Assembly: GCA_902782145.1 (NCBI GenBank)
Contig: CACZLZ010000009.1
Span: forward strand, 1 to 64,000
Length of the DNA stretch: 64,000 nucleotides
Source: an uncultured Aeromonadales bacterium
GTDB lineage: Bacteria > Pseudomonadota > Gammaproteobacteria > Enterobacterales > Succinivibrionaceae
Reading direction: 5' to 3'
Shown here: positions 26,982 through 37,292 of the stretch, in pieces
Numbering within the stretch: the first letter of the stretch is position 1
Layout of the letters: each line of letters begins with the position of its first letter
Translations under genes and position numbers: made by a program
Notes under the pieces: model-generated
Database searches by the model: none
What the model was told of the DNA's origin: nothing
The model's input: only the letters and a program-made list of their open reading frames with translations

Positions 26982-28262
26982 TCACTTCCGGACATGATCC
27001 AGTGCCTGGCTGAGATCTGCAATAAGATCCTCCGGATCCTCAATGCCGATGGTCAGCCGGATGAGCTCCGGACCGATGCCGGCCATACGCAGCTGCTCCT
27101 CTGTCAGCTGGCGGTGGGTGGTGCTGGCCGGATGGCAGGCGCAGGAGCGGCTGTCCCCGATGTTCACCACCCGCTTGAACAGCTTCAGGGCGTCATAGAA
27201 GCGGATCCCGTCCTCCAGTCCTCCCCGGAGCCCGAAGGTGAGCATGCCGCTCTGGGAACCCTTGGTGTACTTGGCTGCCAGACTGTGGTAGCGGTTGTCC
27301 GGAAACTTGGCACAGTTCACCCAGGCCACCTGGGGATGGGAGCGGAGGAAATCCGCCACGGCAAAGGTGTTGGAAACATGCTGGGCCATTCTCAGGGACA
27401 GCGTCTCCAGACCCACCAGGATCAGGAAGCAGCTCAGGGGCGGCAGCACGGCGCCGGTGTTCCGGAGGCCCACAGTGCGGATCCGGGCAGCATAGGCGGC
27501 ACTGCCGAAACTATCAGTGTAGATCACCCCGTGATAGGACTTCTCCGGCTCGGTGAACTGGGGGAATTTCTCCCGGTGGGCCGTCCAGTCAAAACGCCCG
27601 CTGTCCACCACAATGCCGCCCATGGTGTTGCCATGGCCACCGCAGAACTTGGTCAGGGAGTGCACCACCACGTCCGCCCCGTGGGAAATGGGCTTGCACA
27701 AAGCCGGGGAGGCCACGGTGTTGTCCACCACCAGGGGAATGCCGTGACGGTGAGCCACATCGGCAAGAGCCTCCAGATCCACAATGTTGCCCGCAGGGTT
27801 GCCAATGGTCTCACAGTAGACCGCCCGGGTATTGTCATCAATCAGACGCTCAATGTCTTCAGGACTGTCGCTGGCTGCCAGACGCCCCTCAATTCCCAGA
27901 TCGGCAAACACCGAGGTGAGCAGGGTGAAGGTGCCGCCATACAGCTGGGGCACCGAGACAATGTTCTGCCCCGCCTTGACAAGGTTCAGCAGCGCATACT
28001 GGATCGCCGCCTGCCCTGAGGCGGTGGCCACTGCCGCCACACCGCCCTCCAGCAGTGCCATACGGCGCTCCAGAATATCGGCAGTGGGATTCATGAGCCG
28101 GGTGTAGATATTCCCGGGCTTGGCCAGGTTGAAGAGATCAGCAGCATACTGGGCATCATCAAACTCATATGCCACCGTCTGGTAAATAGGCGGCACCACC
28201 GCACGGGTGGTCTTCTCGGCGGTCTCGTAACCGCCATGGATCTCAAGGGTCTTGTCCTTCAT
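26982..28262 (-). CDS. metY: O-acetylhomoserine sulfhydrylase
   Basis: A 426-residue Cys/Met-metabolism PLP enzyme making homocysteine from O-acetylhomoserine and sulfide. Features are YTRLMNPT (53-60), ASGQAAI (81-87), VDNTVASP (179-186) and the PLP lysine Lys205 in SLTKFCGGHG. The length and the ATPAxC-region sequence (GDSRSCACHPASTTHRQL) favour MetY over MetB/MetC, whose length is nearer 390. The start has AAGGAG eight bases upstream. Standalone gene ending at a strong hairpin. Confidence 0.9.
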   Translation of the reverse strand: MKDKTLEIHGGYETAEKTTRAVVPPIYQTVAYEFDDAQYAADLFNLAKPGNIYTRLMNPTADILERRMALLEGGVAAVATASGQAAIQYALLNLVKAGQNIVSVPQLYGGTFTLLTSVFADLGIEGRLAASDSPEDIERLIDDNTRAVYCETIGNPAGNIVDLEALADVAHRHGIPLVVDNTVASPALCKPISHGADVVVHSLTKFCGGHGNTMGGIVVDSGRFDWTAHREKFPQFTEPEKSYHGVIYTDSFGSAAYAARIRTVGLRNTGAVLPPLSCFLILVGLETLSLRMAQHVSNTFAVADFLRSHPQVAWVNCAKFPDNRYHSLAAKYTKGSQSGMLTFGLRGGLEDGIRFYDALKLFKRVVNIGDSRSCACHPASTTHRQLTEEQLRMAGIGPELIRLTIGIEDPEDLIADLSQALDHVRK

Positions 28263-28381
28263 TCAGTTTCTCCTTATTGTTCTGCGGATCCGGAACTGCC
28301 AGATCCGTGTTTCAATTAGCAACCCGCCAGGCATGAGCGGAAAGACGCTACGCCTGACTCGCTATGTTCAATCATCCTCTG

Positions 28382-28420
28382 AGCCTGCTGCCGTGACATG
28401 ATCCGGTACGTCAGCAGGCT
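28382..28420. other. Hairpin with 9-bp stem upstream of metY
   Basis: AGCCTGCTG (28382-28390) pairs with CAGCAGGCT (28412-28420) across a 21-base loop. It marks the boundary between GATC-rich native DNA and the AT-rich stretch that follows. No T run is present. It might be a repeat end or a leader structure for metY. Confidence 0.35.
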
Positions 28421-28421
28421 G

Positions 28422-28685
28422 TTATCCTATCCGTAGGCAGCCAGGGACACATACAATGGCAACATAGTAACCACAGGAACATAAAAGCCATTTAGTAGTA
28501 TTTTTATCTTTAACCGATTTTTCAAAATTCAGATATTTATCAAAACGTTCTTCATTAAAGACCGCTTTGATAAACTTTATCCGAAAAGTAGAGCAATCAG
28601 ATTTCTCAGAAATTATTGTATTCGGCTGAGAATATTCATTTACAAATTCTGAAATCATTTTACGCAGTTTTGAATTATTATTCAT
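28422..28685 (-). CDS. Small hypothetical protein in AT-rich DNA
   Basis: 87 codons beginning with MNNNSKLRK, with an A-rich (AAAAGAAAA) leader but no good ribosome site. Composition is Lys/Asn/Phe-rich, fitting the low GC of 28430-28860. Nothing recognisable. It may be a real acquired gene, a relic or chance; the absence of GATC sites around it supports foreign origin. Confidence 0.3.
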   Translation of the reverse strand: MNNNSKLRKMISEFVNEYSQPNTIISEKSDCSTFRIKFIKAVFNEERFDKYLNFEKSVKDKNTTKWLLCSCGYYVAIVCVPGCLRIG

Positions 28686-29078
28686 TATTATTTTCTTTTC
28701 ACAATTTAATTAAAACAAATCTAGAATATCTAATCAATTCTTTAATTTGCTCTGAAAACGGTCTTTTGCCCGATATTTTACAATATTTCCAACAACCCAT
28801 TAATGCCTTCAGTTCTCAGGAACGCATTATGTTTAAGTCCGGGACAGTAACGTAGGTGATGTCGACCGTGAGCTTTCAGGTTCAACGCAGGGAAAACTTG
28901 GGCTGACCAGCTCGGACCTCTCGTCTGACTGAAATCCTGACCACCTGAAAATTGCTGTCCAGACTTACTGCCAGGGGTACTCAGCGGCACCGGCATGGTT
29001 GTAAGGTATAATCATAGAGCCGCTTTCGGGATCATCCAGATCCCTGATCGGCACCATCCATACAGCCCAGGAACAGCC
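28686..29078. other. Intergenic region, AT-rich then mixed; promoter for the KpsS/KpsC hybrid
   Basis: 28686-28830 continues the AT-rich island without a supported gene. From about 28860 composition becomes mixed. A TATAAT hexamer at 29007-29012, 66 bases before the hybrid gene start, is a plausible -10 element but has no good -35. Its position inside the longer frame from 28995 argues for translation starting at 29079. Confidence 0.45.
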
Positions 29079-31022
29079 ATGGAACAACACACATCCCCCA
29101 TGCCCGGCAGGAAACCCGAAGCCGATCTCATGAGTCCTGCCGCCCTCCGAGGCACCAGGCGGAACTTCCTCCTGCTCCAGGCACCGCCGGGATCATTTTT
29201 CAGGCGGCTGGCGAGCCGTCTTGAGGGCATTGGCTGCCAGTGCTTCCACATCTGCATGAGCGGCGGTGATCTCCTGGACTGGTTTCCCTGGAGAAACTTC
29301 CGGCTGTTCCTCAGATCCGGAAAAGCCTGGGAACCTTGGTTCCGGAAAGTGCTCCTGGACTGGCAGATCACCGATACCGTCCTGTGGGGCTGCCAGGGAT
29401 ACTACCATGAGGGGATCCTGAAGATCTGCCGGGAGACCGGAAGCCGGATCTGGCTCTTTGATGAGAAGGATCTGCCCCCGGATCAGATGCGTCTGATCCA
29501 GGCAAACATCCCTGATCTGGATCTGGATCTGGATCAGGCTCAGAACCAGAGCCCGTCAGAGACACAGGATCAGAGGCGGACTCACCGGGGATCCGGCAGC
29601 CCCGCCGGCACCGGAGCCACATCCAAACAGATGACGGACACATTATCTTCTGCGTCCAGGACTGTCCAGGACAGCCAAGCAGCCACTGCCCAGGCTCCCG
29701 GAAATTCAACGCCTGAAAAGGCTCTGTTTCGGGACGTCCTCCGGCACACAGCCGGAAGGATCCTGCTCTTCCCCCTATTCCCCTTCCACCGGGAAGAGCG
29801 CAAGATCATGACCCTGAAGGGACTGCTGTCCCTTAGGCGGCAGTCTTCCGAAAGCACACGGAGTCCAGAGCCTGATCAGGAGCCTTCCTCTACCAGCCGG
29901 CAGCCTTCACCGGAGACCGGCTCCGATCTCATCACCGGCAGCATCCACACCGGAGCCGGGCTCCCCGGGGCCATTGACTGCGTCCTTAAGATCATGGGCT
30001 TTGGCGGGATCAGGCACTGCACCATCCTGAGCCGTGGGATCCGCCGGATCTCCGGCCTGCCCCTGTTCCTGGAGGAGATCACCGCGCCCTGCGTGGTGGG
30101 CTGGGGACACAAGAAAACCGCCGCCCGGGCCAGGAAATATGCCCGGAGAAAACATCTGCCCTATGTGGCCCTGGAGGACGGGCTCATCAAGTCCGTGGCT
30201 GAGACCTACCGGGACAGCGGGGAAACACTGCTGTCCCTAGTGCTGGATCAGGAGGGGATCTACTATGACGCCACGTCAGGCTCGTCCCTGGAACGCCAGA
30301 TCCGGGATCTGGACTCCTGGTGCACCCAGGAGCTCCGGCTCCGGGCCCGGGAACTGATCCGCCGGATCGTGGAGCACCGGATCGTCAAGTACAACACCCT
30401 GCGGTCAGCCCGCCCCGTGCCCGCATCCCTCCGGGATCTTGCGCCTTCGGAAAACCGGGTGCTACTCATTGATCAGACCCGGAACGACGCCTCCATCAGC
30501 CAGGGCCTGGCCAGCAGCAACACCTTCCGGATCATGCTGGCGGATGCGGTGAAACAGTTCGGGGCAGACAATGTGTTTCTGAAGGTGCACCCCAATGTGG
30601 TCAAAGGAATGGCCCGGGGGTACCTGGATCCCGGAGAGGTCCGGCGGATGGGAGTTACGGTGCTGGCGGAGGAGATCAACGCCCTTGACCTCATGAGCCA
30701 TTTCCGGAACGTGTGGACAGTCACCTCTGGCACCGGCCTTGAGGCCCTGATGAGCGGCTGCCGGGTGAGGTGCTACGGAGTGCCTTTTTATGCAGGATAC
30801 GGACTGACCGAGGACATGCAGGAATGTGCCCGGGACAGAAGGGGAAAGTTGCTGGGCCGCAACTTGACCCTGGAGGAACTGGCGGCTGCAGTGTTCTACC
30901 GTTACAGCATCTTCATCAGCCCCCTGACCCGCCAGCGCTGTACCCCGGAGGAGGCTCTGGACTACATCCTGTCCAGGAGAAGGGAAGCGGCGGGAGACAC
31001 CGGATCGGAAACCGTCTCCTGA
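29079..31022 (+). CDS. KpsS/KpsC hybrid capsule glycosyltransferase
   Basis: 647 residues from ATG 29079 (AGGAA upstream). Residues about 15-140 resemble the first half of KpsS: NFLLLQAPPGSFFRRLASRLE, then ICMSGGD, then WLFDEKDLPPD where KpsS has FEEGYLRP. This segment is cut short and its EGYLRP motif is degenerate. A disordered, Gln/Ser/Asp-rich linker (about 145-300) follows. The C-terminal half matches the first KpsC module: GIRRISGLPLFL, VVGWGHKKTAARARKYARR, EDGLIKS (366-372), FLKVHPNV, TSGTGLEALMSG and PFYAGYGL. KpsS adds the first Kdo to phosphatidylglycerol and KpsC extends it. Together with the lone second module at 5505-6674 this looks like a rearranged KpsS/KpsC set. Confidence 0.75.
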   Translation: MEQHTSPMPGRKPEADLMSPAALRGTRRNFLLLQAPPGSFFRRLASRLEGIGCQCFHICMSGGDLLDWFPWRNFRLFLRSGKAWEPWFRKVLLDWQITDTVLWGCQGYYHEGILKICRETGSRIWLFDEKDLPPDQMRLIQANIPDLDLDLDQAQNQSPSETQDQRRTHRGSGSPAGTGATSKQMTDTLSSASRTVQDSQAATAQAPGNSTPEKALFRDVLRHTAGRILLFPLFPFHREERKIMTLKGLLSLRRQSSESTRSPEPDQEPSSTSRQPSPETGSDLITGSIHTGAGLPGAIDCVLKIMGFGGIRHCTILSRGIRRISGLPLFLEEITAPCVVGWGHKKTAARARKYARRKHLPYVALEDGLIKSVAETYRDSGETLLSLVLDQEGIYYDATSGSSLERQIRDLDSWCTQELRLRARELIRRIVEHRIVKYNTLRSARPVPASLRDLAPSENRVLLIDQTRNDASISQGLASSNTFRIMLADAVKQFGADNVFLKVHPNVVKGMARGYLDPGEVRRMGVTVLAEEINALDLMSHFRNVWTVTSGTGLEALMSGCRVRCYGVPFYAGYGLTEDMQECARDRRGKLLGRNLTLEELAAAVFYRYSIFISPLTRQRCTPEEALDYILSRRREAAGDTGSETVS

Positions 31023-31207
31023 GGCGGTAACGCCGGAAGATGTCCAGAAGGCAGCAAGTCTGCCAGCAACCGCCCACCACCGCCGGTAACCAGTTCAGAC
31101 CTTTAAAACCTTGCCGGACTTGTCCGGGAATGCTGACGGGATCTGCCGCTCCGGCTCATGTTCACAGCGGAAAAAAGCCCCGGGAACATTCGCTCTGCAA
31201 GGGAATC

Positions 31208-32458
31208 TTACCCCGGATCCTGGCCGACTTCAGGGCTTCCGCCTTCCGTTACCACCCCTACTGGATCCCCTGCTGCTGCAGCAGAAGGAGCATCCTCTGC
31301 CCCAGCTCCGGGTTCCCCGGAGGCCTTTTCAGCACCCTGGGCGCTGTCAGCACCGTCCGGGAGCCCGGGATCCGGTGCAGATCCAGGGGCGGATGACAGG
31401 GATGTAAGCACCTCCTGGACCCCGGCAGCAGGGGGAGTCCCGGATCCAGATCCAGCATCTGCCTTCTCAGCAGATCCGGTCTCAGGAGATGAGCCGGTGC
31501 CTCTCAGCGGGAGATCCTCGGCAGCCATACCCTGATCCACATGCTCCTCCTCTGAGGCGTCGATCACTGAAGGGGCGTCATCCACTGCAGACAGTTCCTC
31601 CGGAGGCGGGAGCTCAGCCAGATTTCTCTCCGCTGACTCCACCGCCTCAGTGATCTTCTTTTCATCCGTCAGGCACTTCATGCCCCCGCCAGGGCATTTC
31701 ATTCCCAGGATCGCCGCCTGATGCAGGGATGTGAGCATCAGGAACATGTCTGAATTGAAGTAGTTCAGGTTCTCCATGCCGCTGGCCAGTGGATCCTCCA
31801 GATAATTGAGCATCTTCTCCTTATAGCGGATCCAGGCGATCTCCATGTCCTTGAGCTCCAGCCGGGCCTCATCATCAGCGGTGGCAGCCATGACATCCTT
31901 GTACTGGCGGTTCAGGGCGTCATCGATCTCCATGACGGCCGCCTCCCGGAGCTGATCATTCCACAGGAAGTTATGGGAAAGACCAGTCTGATAGGTCACC
32001 AGATGCTCCAGGGAATAATGGAGGTACTTCTCCCCCCGGACACTGACGCATCCCAGCTCAGAAGCCTTGCAGCCGTAGCCCAGAGCCATGAGGTGATACT
32101 GGAGGTTCACCAGGTGCTCAGCCTCAGCAGTCTTTTTGTTCCGGATCCGGATCAGGTAGTTTTGAAGCCTGGTGCTGTAGTCATTCCACAGGGACGCCAG
32201 ATCAGCAAGCTGCTTGGAGCAGAAGGAGTTTTCCAGGCAGTTCTTGGTCAGATCCTCCATTCTGGTTTCCAGATCCCTGGTCCACAGATCACTGAACCCC
32301 TTAAGGCACTTGGCAGCATTCTTCTGGGAACTGCAGAGCACTGCGGGAGTGGAGACGTTCTCAGAATAGTCCACCTCGGCAGAGGCCGCACCGGGCAGGA
32401 GAAAAGTCAGCAGGGAAAGGGCGGCAGAGGCGGCCAGCCTGGAAACAGCAGGATTCAT
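31208..32458 (-). CDS. Exported protein with LprI-like (DUF1311) domain and long acidic tail
   Basis: 416 residues from residue 11 of the longest frame, where a signal peptide begins (MNPAVSRLAAS, cleavage after ASA). The mature part has paired cysteines. The segment LNRQYKDVMAATADDEARLELKDMEIAWIRYKEKML fits the LprI/DUF1311 helical repeat in two pieces: LNRQYKDVM and EIAWIRYKE. LprI-type proteins inhibit lysozyme in some bacteria. The last 140 residues are Glu/Pro/Ser/Gly-rich and probably disordered. Convergent with the KpsS/KpsC hybrid. Confidence 0.6.
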   Translation of the reverse strand: MNPAVSRLAASAALSLLTFLLPGAASAEVDYSENVSTPAVLCSSQKNAAKCLKGFSDLWTRDLETRMEDLTKNCLENSFCSKQLADLASLWNDYSTRLQNYLIRIRNKKTAEAEHLVNLQYHLMALGYGCKASELGCVSVRGEKYLHYSLEHLVTYQTGLSHNFLWNDQLREAAVMEIDDALNRQYKDVMAATADDEARLELKDMEIAWIRYKEKMLNYLEDPLASGMENLNYFNSDMFLMLTSLHQAAILGMKCPGGGMKCLTDEKKITEAVESAERNLAELPPPEELSAVDDAPSVIDASEEEHVDQGMAAEDLPLRGTGSSPETGSAEKADAGSGSGTPPAAGVQEVLTSLSSAPGSAPDPGLPDGADSAQGAEKASGEPGAGAEDAPSAAAAGDPVGVVTEGGSPEVGQDPG

Positions 32459-32689
32459 CGGCAGATAACCTTGAGTCTGGAGGCACAATTGTCACTGCGG
32501 GTTCACCGCACATGACCATCGCAAAAAAGAATAGCACAAAGAGACTCAAAAAAGCACCGGACACCGGCGCATTCCATGATCTGCACAGCGGATCGTGCAT
32601 TTACGGGATCAGATCCAGAAGTAAACCGCAGCGGGAACAAAGGCTGCGGGAAAGGATCGGGGAAATACAGGGAACGTCCAGACGGTCAG

Positions 32690-33157
32690 TCAGAGTACCT
32701 CCCCGGTCCGGTAGCACTCGAAAATGTAACCGGGGTTTTCATAATAGAAACTGCTGTTATAGTCATCAATCAGCGGGCTCACAAAGGAATTATAGACGTC
32801 CATGAGAACATCAACCCTCGACATCTTTTCCTCAGCCGCCACCATCCTGATGAGACGCATGTAAACCTTGCCTATATCCCAGTGGGTGGGTATGGAATAC
32901 AGGCACGCTCCCACATTGTCAAAGGAGCCAACTGTGAGGCCCGACTCCCGAATGAAGTCATCAGCAACCCGGTCCTGGATGTCACAGTGGTAGACATCCG
33001 CCAGATCGTAAATCCGGGCAATGTTCTCCCTGCCCAGTCCATTGACCACAGCGGAGCGCACATTCCGTGTCTTCCGGGAGATGTAGTCAATCAGGGAACA
33101 GGTGAAAAACTGATCATTGTCCTCCCGGGACCTTCTTCCTTCACCGACCAACTTCAC
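32690..33157 (-). CDS. Conserved-looking protein of unknown function
   Basis: 155 residues from a GTG at 33157 that follows GGGGAGGAG; an upstream TTG at 33181 is less likely. No signal peptide. Mixed alpha-helical protein with many Asp, Tyr and Arg residues (NARIYDLADVYHCDIQDR-like region, then WDIGKVYMRLIRMV). I do not recognise it. Codon and GATC use match native genes, so it is probably real. Adjacent genes give no clue. Confidence 0.55.
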   Translation of the reverse strand: MKLVGEGRRSREDNDQFFTCSLIDYISRKTRNVRSAVVNGLGRENIARIYDLADVYHCDIQDRVADDFIRESGLTVGSFDNVGACLYSIPTHWDIGKVYMRLIRMVAAEEKMSRVDVLMDVYNSFVSPLIDDYNSSFYYENPGYIFECYRTGEVL

Positions 33158-33470
33158 ACCTCCTCCCCGGCAAATCCGCAAGAGTCCCGCACCGCCAGGT
33201 CAGCAGAGCTCCCCAAACGAAGCCTTTGCGGCAGACTTGCTGGAAGGGAGGCAAATCCCGGAAAGACGCCCGGCAGCTAGCCAGAGCCCGGGGTGAATCC
33301 GGCTCCAGTCCACCTCCTGCTAGCATTCTGCGGCTTTTCCGGAAGCTGCCGGGAAGACATCTGCGCCGGCTCCAGGCACCGACATCTGAACTGAACTGAA
33401 CTGAGCTCACCCCGGATCGGCAAAGGGTGTTCCCGGCGCCGTCCAGGTACGGATTGCCGATCCGGCACCA
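33158..33470. repeat. Intergenic region with a pentamer repeat
   Basis: No gene is seen. CTGAA occurs three times in tandem followed by CTGAG (33386-33405). Short pentamer tracts of this kind also occur at 6791-6820. Confidence 0.5.
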
Positions 33471-33471
33471 A

Positions 33472-33504
33472 GAAAAAAGCCTTTCCTCAGAAGCGGGGAA
33501 AGGC
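33472..33504 (-). terminator. Rho-independent terminator of adk
   Basis: GCCTTTCC (33479-33486) pairs with GGAAAGGC (33497-33504) around a ten-base loop. On the minus strand it is followed by TTTTTTCTT. It lies 65 bases after the adk stop. Confidence 0.85.
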
Positions 33505-33569
33505 CACGATCTGCTTCCTCCCATCAGGCTCAGCCTGGTGCAGGAGGATGCGGCATAAGTCAGAGAAAC

Positions 33570-34946
<1,377 letters not shown>

Positions 34947-37022
34947 CTAATGCCGGGGCGCCCGGATCTCGCCGAAGAGCCGGTGACGCATCTCGTAATA
35001 GGCCTCCTTCTGCAGGTACATCTCGTGATCGGCCTTTTTGTAGAGCTGCTGGAAGGGGGTGGTGCGGCTGTCAGCATAGCCCACGGCAAAGGTGGCACTG
35101 ATCTCCGCCGTGGTGGCCGACCGGGGAACCGGCTTGTCCTGGATCTCCGCCAGTTTCTGGATGATCTCCTGGGCGTTGTTCAGATCCTTGCCGTGGAGCA
35201 GGGTGATGAACTCATCGCCGCCAATGCGGAAAATGTCCGCATCATAGCCGTCAAAGACTGTGCGCAGTTTGCCGGCCACCTTCTTGAGCAGTGCATCTCC
35301 CGCAGTATGACCCCGGCTGTCATTAATCTCCTTCAGACCGTTGGCATCAATGAGGAACAGACCGATCTCCGAATCCAGGCAGGTCTCAAAATAAGCCATC
35401 TGCTGATCGTAGGCCACCCGGTTGCCCAGTTTGGTGAGACCGTCGGTGCGGGCCCAGAAGGACAGGCGGTTCCGCAGCGCCCGGTTGTCAAGGTAGGAGG
35501 ACACCTCACGGCAGAACATGGCAATGGCGGTGAGGATATCCGGCTCAATGGCGGAGTTCTGGGATTCCACCACCAGCATGCCGTCCCCCTCCTTCATGGT
35601 CAGGGGGAAGCGGTAAAAGCCCTTCTCGTAGTTGTAGCTGTCCCCGGCGGGGATGTTGTCAAAGGCCGGCACAATGGTGGTGATGGTGTTGAGTTTCTCC
35701 CGAGACTCCCCCTCCATCTTGTACTCAAAGCAGAAGTTCCGCTTGAGGTTGAACTCCCGGAGGCTCTCACAGAAGATGGCAAAAATATCCCCAGGCTTCA
35801 GCTCATCCTTCAGCATGGTCCGCTGGTTGATGATCACATTGGAGATGTTGTTGCAGTTGTTGGACAGCTCCAGGGCATTCTGCAGGGAGATGGTCCGCTC
35901 CTTGACCTGCCGCTCCAATGTAGCGTTCATGTCGGCCAGTTTCCGGTTCACCTCCGCCGTCTCATTGTTGGCCCGCTCCAGTCCCAGGTTCTTCCGCTCA
36001 ATGTCCCGCAGCTGGCTTAAGATTGTGTTCTTCATGTCATGGAGCAGCCGGGCGGTCTTGTTGAACTCCCAGATCACGAACTTCTCGGAGTAAATCTTGT
36101 TGTTCATCTCCAGGCGGTTGATGAAGGCGAACAGCTGACCGAAGGAATGGAGAATAAACAGGAAGCAGATGATCAGGGCCAGGGCGATAAGAGAGCTGAT
36201 GAACACATTCTTCTTCACCTGGGAGACAATGGAGTCCAGGAGACTGGTCTCGATCTGATCGGCGGGAATGGACACCGACACCCTCAGGGTGCACAGCAGC
36301 TGACTGTTGATGGTCCGGATATCCAGAGTCTGAAAACGGCTGAGATAGCCGTCCAGATCATAGAGAAACTTGTTGCTGATCCGGATCAGGGATCCGGTGT
36401 TGGAAAGGGAGGACACCTCGGAGATCAGTTTGATCACCGGGATATTAGCCACCAGGAAGCCCTTCACGTCATAGACCTGCTGGAAGGGATCGAAGGCCAC
36501 CACCGGATGGACATAGACCATGGACAGGATCTCGCCCCCCAGTTCATCCCGGGTGTCCGCAAAAAGGATATCGCCGCTGACGTTCTGGAAATCCCCTGTG
36601 CGCTCGGCAATGTTTTCAAAGGCCTCAGTGAACTGGCTGCTGGAGGTGGGAATGAACCGCAGGGGATTGTCAGTGATCCGGGCCATGGTGCGGCCGGTGT
36701 CATCCACCAGCAGCACATCCTCCACTATGGGGGCCCGGCTCCGGATCACCGCCAGATCATTCATGATCCGCATCTGATCGATGCGGCCGTTCATGGCGCT
36801 TTCAACCGACTCCCGCCCGGCGGTGAAATGAGTGACCTCCACGGCATGCTGCACCAGGGTCTTGATGTTGTTGGCCACGAAGGCCTCTTCCATGTAGAGT
36901 TCCCGGCCCACATTCTGCTCCGCATACCTTCTGAACTCCTGGTAGTAACTCAGGCAGAAGTAGCAGATGGAAATGCAGAATACCACCAGCGTGATGAACA
37001 GCAGATGCTTTATGCGGATCAT
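34947..37022 (-). CDS. Membrane-bound diguanylate cyclase (GGDEF)
   Basis: 691 residues. N-terminal membrane segment (about 5-25), a large periplasmic sensor part (about 26-270, probably Cache-like), a second membrane segment (about 275-300), a coiled coil, a GAF-like region (about 395-515) and a C-terminal GGDEF domain with intact GGDEF at 601-605. It should make cyclic di-GMP from GTP. The inhibitory I-site RxxD expected six residues before GGDEF is not there (sequence GYDADIFRIGGDEF). No EAL domain. A likely promoter is at 37163-37192. Confidence 0.88.
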   Translation of the reverse strand: MIRIKHLLFITLVVFCISICYFCLSYYQEFRRYAEQNVGRELYMEEAFVANNIKTLVQHAVEVTHFTAGRESVESAMNGRIDQMRIMNDLAVIRSRAPIVEDVLLVDDTGRTMARITDNPLRFIPTSSSQFTEAFENIAERTGDFQNVSGDILFADTRDELGGEILSMVYVHPVVAFDPFQQVYDVKGFLVANIPVIKLISEVSSLSNTGSLIRISNKFLYDLDGYLSRFQTLDIRTINSQLLCTLRVSVSIPADQIETSLLDSIVSQVKKNVFISSLIALALIICFLFILHSFGQLFAFINRLEMNNKIYSEKFVIWEFNKTARLLHDMKNTILSQLRDIERKNLGLERANNETAEVNRKLADMNATLERQVKERTISLQNALELSNNCNNISNVIINQRTMLKDELKPGDIFAIFCESLREFNLKRNFCFEYKMEGESREKLNTITTIVPAFDNIPAGDSYNYEKGFYRFPLTMKEGDGMLVVESQNSAIEPDILTAIAMFCREVSSYLDNRALRNRLSFWARTDGLTKLGNRVAYDQQMAYFETCLDSEIGLFLIDANGLKEINDSRGHTAGDALLKKVAGKLRTVFDGYDADIFRIGGDEFITLLHGKDLNNAQEIIQKLAEIQDKPVPRSATTAEISATFAVGYADSRTTPFQQLYKKADHEMYLQKEAYYEMRHRLFGEIRAPRH

Positions 37023-37158
37023 GCGTAGTTTCCAGTACGATCCCGGAGGGGCGGTCCCCCGGGAAGCGGGATCAGGATCTCTGGACTGGGGCTCTGACTG
37101 CGGTCTTAGGGTCCCTTCCGGCGGAAGTCACCATGCAGGATCAGAACAGACGGTCCGG

Positions 37159-37192
37159 GATCATATTAGTATGATCGGCCCGCATGTGGCAA
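37159..37192 (-). promoter_or_regulatory. Probable promoter with overlapping inverted repeat, before the GGDEF gene
   Basis: On the minus strand TTGCCA (37192-37187), an 18-base spacer and TAATAT (37168-37163). The -10 lies inside a perfect inverted repeat GATCATA/TATGATC (37159-37165 and 37170-37176, four-base loop), which could be a repressor site. It is 137 bases from the start codon. Confidence 0.5.
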
Positions 37193-37292
37193 AGAGATAA
37201 GGGCCAAAATGCCCCTTAATGCCAAAAATATTTTCTATCCATGAGCCCTGTCACAGTCCCCGGGGCGTTTCCCCGGAGCCCGGCAGGCAATC

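Noticed and set aside
28263-28420. MetJ or SAM-riboswitch control of metY
   Set aside because: No AGACGTCT pair and no riboswitch core; only a weak AGACGCTA-like word was seen.
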